Shown: positions 6,283-7,460 of the stretch, piece by piece
Position numbering within the stretch: the stretch's first letter is position 1
How the letters are laid out: each line of letters begins with the position of its first letter
From: Caldifarciminota bacterium
GTDB taxonomy: Bacteria; Hydrothermota; UBA3072; B12-G15
NCBI GenBank assembly: GCA_021163525.1
Contig: JAGGTX010000227.1
Coordinates: 1 to 7,460 of the forward strand
Reading direction: 5' to 3'
DNA: 7,460 bases
Program-made: the position numbers and the translations under genes
The notes under the pieces: generated by a model
Database searches by the model: none
The model's input: only the letters and a program-made list of their open reading frames with translations
Told to the model about the DNA's origin: nothing

Positions 6283-7157
6283 AATACGCATTTTTCCTGG
6301 GTTGTACTGTTCCCGTCAGGGCACAGAATTATGAACTATCTGCAAGGAGGGTTGCTGAAAAATTAGGGATAGAACTCGTGGACATTCCTGAGTTCAGGTG
6401 TTGTGGCTATCCAATTAAGTCTGTCAATTTCAGAGGACATCTTGTTATGAGTGCAATTAACCTTGCACTTGCTGAAAAGCAGGGGCTCAACATCACCACA
6501 CTCTGTAATGCCTGCAGTGTCACAATGATTGAGGCAAATGAGGAATTGAAGGAACACCCTGAATTCCTTGAAGAGGTGAACAGGGAACTTTCAAAGTTTG
6601 GGCTTGAGTATAAAGGAACGGTTAATGTGAAGCACTTCGCCCGTGTTCTCTATGAGGATTATGGACTGGACAAACTGAAAGAGCATATAACCAGACCACT
6701 TGAGGGTTACAGGTTTGCAGCCCACTATGGTTGTCATTTTATAAGGCCATCCAGTGTTTATGCAGAGTTTGATGACCCCCAGTATCCTGTATCACTTGAC
6801 AGGCTTGTTGAGGTAACAGGAGCAGAGGCAGTGGACTATCCAGAAAAGCAACTCTGCTGTGGGGGTGGTATACTTGGAATAAAGGAAGATGTTGCCCTTG
6901 CACTATCCAATAAGAAACTTGGCATTGTTAAGGAGAAGAATGCAGATGGAATGATTTCCATATGCCCATTCTGTTCCATTATGTATGAAGGTAACCAGAA
7001 GAAGATTGAAAAGATATACGAGAAGGAGTATGGAATACCCGTTCTTTACTACACACAGATACTTGGTCTTGCCATGGGATTTTCTTCTGAAGAGATGGGA
7101 TTGAAACTTAACAGGATAAAACCCAGGGCATTGATGGAGGCGTTCAGCAATGGATAA
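6279..7157 (+). CDS. hdrB: HdrB, catalytic CCG-domain subunit of the heterodisulfide-reductase-type complex
   Basis: 292 residues, normal for HdrB. It has two CCG domains with all ten cysteines present: C9, C41, C42, C76, C79 in the N-terminal domain and C152, C193, C194, C229, C232 in the C-terminal one. In methanogen HdrB each such set binds a noncubane [4Fe-4S] cluster, and the pair cleaves the CoM-S-S-CoB disulfide. With both sets intact the protein should be catalytically competent. In an Flx-type organism the substrate would be another disulfide (DsrC in sulfate reducers is one proposal), and nothing in this sequence identifies it. The start shares ATGA with the hdrC stop, behind a GGTGAGGA site at 6271-6278. 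The 3' end overlaps the next gene by 8 bases. Confidence 0.95.
   Translation: MKYAFFLGCTVPVRAQNYELSARRVAEKLGIELVDIPEFRCCGYPIKSVNFRGHLVMSAINLALAEKQGLNITTLCNACSVTMIEANEELKEHPEFLEEVNRELSKFGLEYKGTVNVKHFARVLYEDYGLDKLKEHITRPLEGYRFAAHYGCHFIRPSSVYAEFDDPQYPVSLDRLVEVTGAEAVDYPEKQLCCGGGILGIKEDVALALSNKKLGIVKEKNADGMISICPFCSIMYEGNQKKIEKIYEKEYGIPVLYYTQILGLAMGFSSEEMGLKLNRIKPRALMEAFSNG
7136..7140 (+). promoter_or_regulatory. Ribosome binding site for the AhpD-like gene
   Basis: GGAGG lies within the last codons of hdrB, nine bases before the ATG at 7150. It supports a start that overlaps the hdrB stop by 8 bases, not the later in-frame ATG codons of the same gene. Confidence 0.65.
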
Positions 7158-7460
7158 GAAACCAAAGGAGATTGCAGAGGATACTGCCTATAACATTGAT
7201 GAAGAGCAGAGGGGAATAAACTTTGGCCTTATGAAGTTCAGGAAGGAGAGGCCCGAGTTTGCTAAGGCCTTCATGGATATGTGGAGAAAGTCAAAGGAGG
7301 GGGAGGCTCTCCCCCTCAAGTACAGGGAGCTTATTGCACTTGCCATTGTGCTTGTGCAGCATTGTAAACCCTGTATCTTCCTCCACACAAAGATCTGTAT
7401 AGAGGTTGGTGCAACCAGAGAGGAGATACTTGAAACAGCAGAGATTGCAGTTGCCATGGG
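7150..7460 (+). CDS. AhpD-like / carboxymuconolactone decarboxylase family CxxC protein, N-terminal 103 residues (3' end outside window)
   Basis: The open frame continues to the window edge. The signature is E60, then C72-K-P-C75 and H79. The spacing E-x11-C-x2-C-x3-H is that of the AhpD catalytic site, where the CxxC pair and glutamate/histidine form a proton relay. The segment LPLKYRELIALAI before it and the EVGATREEILETAEIA helix after it fit the same all-helical fold. AhpD proteins are small thiol-disulfide enzymes; other members of the superfamily are decarboxylases that lack the CxxC. The gene overlaps hdrB by 8 bases, so it is very probably co-translated with the complex. It could be a redox partner of HdrB, a peroxide or thiol protection protein, or a functionally unrelated passenger. 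The family is well supported; the role is not known. Confidence 0.88.
   Translation, partial: MDKKPKEIAEDTAYNIDEEQRGINFGLMKFRKERPEFAKAFMDMWRKSKEGEALPLKYRELIALAIVLVQHCKPCIFLHTKICIEVGATREEILETAEIAVAM

Noticed and set aside
2921..7157. QmoABC or membrane-bound HdrDE complex
   Set aside because: HdrC and HdrB are separate soluble proteins with no hydrophobic segments. HdrB has both CCG domains complete, and no membrane anchor subunit is encoded here.

Overview
The window is one uninterrupted, fully coding operon segment on the + strand: eight genes, the first and last cut by the window edges, with no non-coding gap longer than nine bases. I read it as an Flx-Hdr cluster, meaning an NADH-linked flavin oxidoreductase (FlxA-D) coupled to a soluble heterodisulfide-reductase-type complex (HdrABC). 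This kind of system is known from anaerobic bacteria such as Desulfovibrio. There it is proposed to oxidise NADH and split the electrons at a flavin between ferredoxin and a protein or small-molecule disulfide.

Layout in order: 1-270 is the C-terminal end of an MvhD/FlxD [2Fe-2S] adaptor. 263-1132 is an F420-hydrogenase-beta-like 4Fe-4S dicluster protein (FlxC by position). 1129-2097 is a sulfhydrogenase-beta/AsrA-like 4Fe-4S dicluster protein (FlxB by position). 2090-2911 is a PyrK/AsrB-type FAD/NAD(P)H oxidoreductase with a C-terminal [2Fe-2S] site (FlxA). 2921-5770 is an enlarged HdrA with two FAD modules in tandem. 5779-6282 is HdrC. 6279-7157 is HdrB with both CCG domains intact. 7150 to the edge is the start of an AhpD-like CxxC protein. 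Neighbouring genes overlap by 4 or 8 bases, or are 8-9 bases apart with an AGGAGG site, so translational coupling and fixed stoichiometry are likely.

Proposed electron path (inference from families): NADH enters at the FAD of FlxA and passes through its [2Fe-2S] site. It then crosses the FlxB/FlxC ferredoxin-type clusters and the FlxD [2Fe-2S] cluster to a flavin in HdrA. One branch leaves through HdrC to the noncubane clusters of HdrB, where a disulfide is reduced. The other leaves through HdrA ferredoxin domains to ferredoxin. The true disulfide substrate is not given by the sequence. The AhpD-like protein encoded immediately after hdrB is a candidate redox partner.

The organism is an anaerobe. 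Arginine is encoded overwhelmingly by AGG/AGA, ATA isoleucine codons are common, the coding strand is purine-rich and ribosome binding sites are strong. Together these suggest a thermophile, more likely a bacterium because of the Flx genes, but an archaeon is not excluded. The most unusual element is the tandem HdrA: its two halves keep different, complementary parts of the canonical protein, and one normally conserved cysteine is replaced by glycine. No RNA genes, mobile elements, CRISPR arrays, promoters or terminators were seen.
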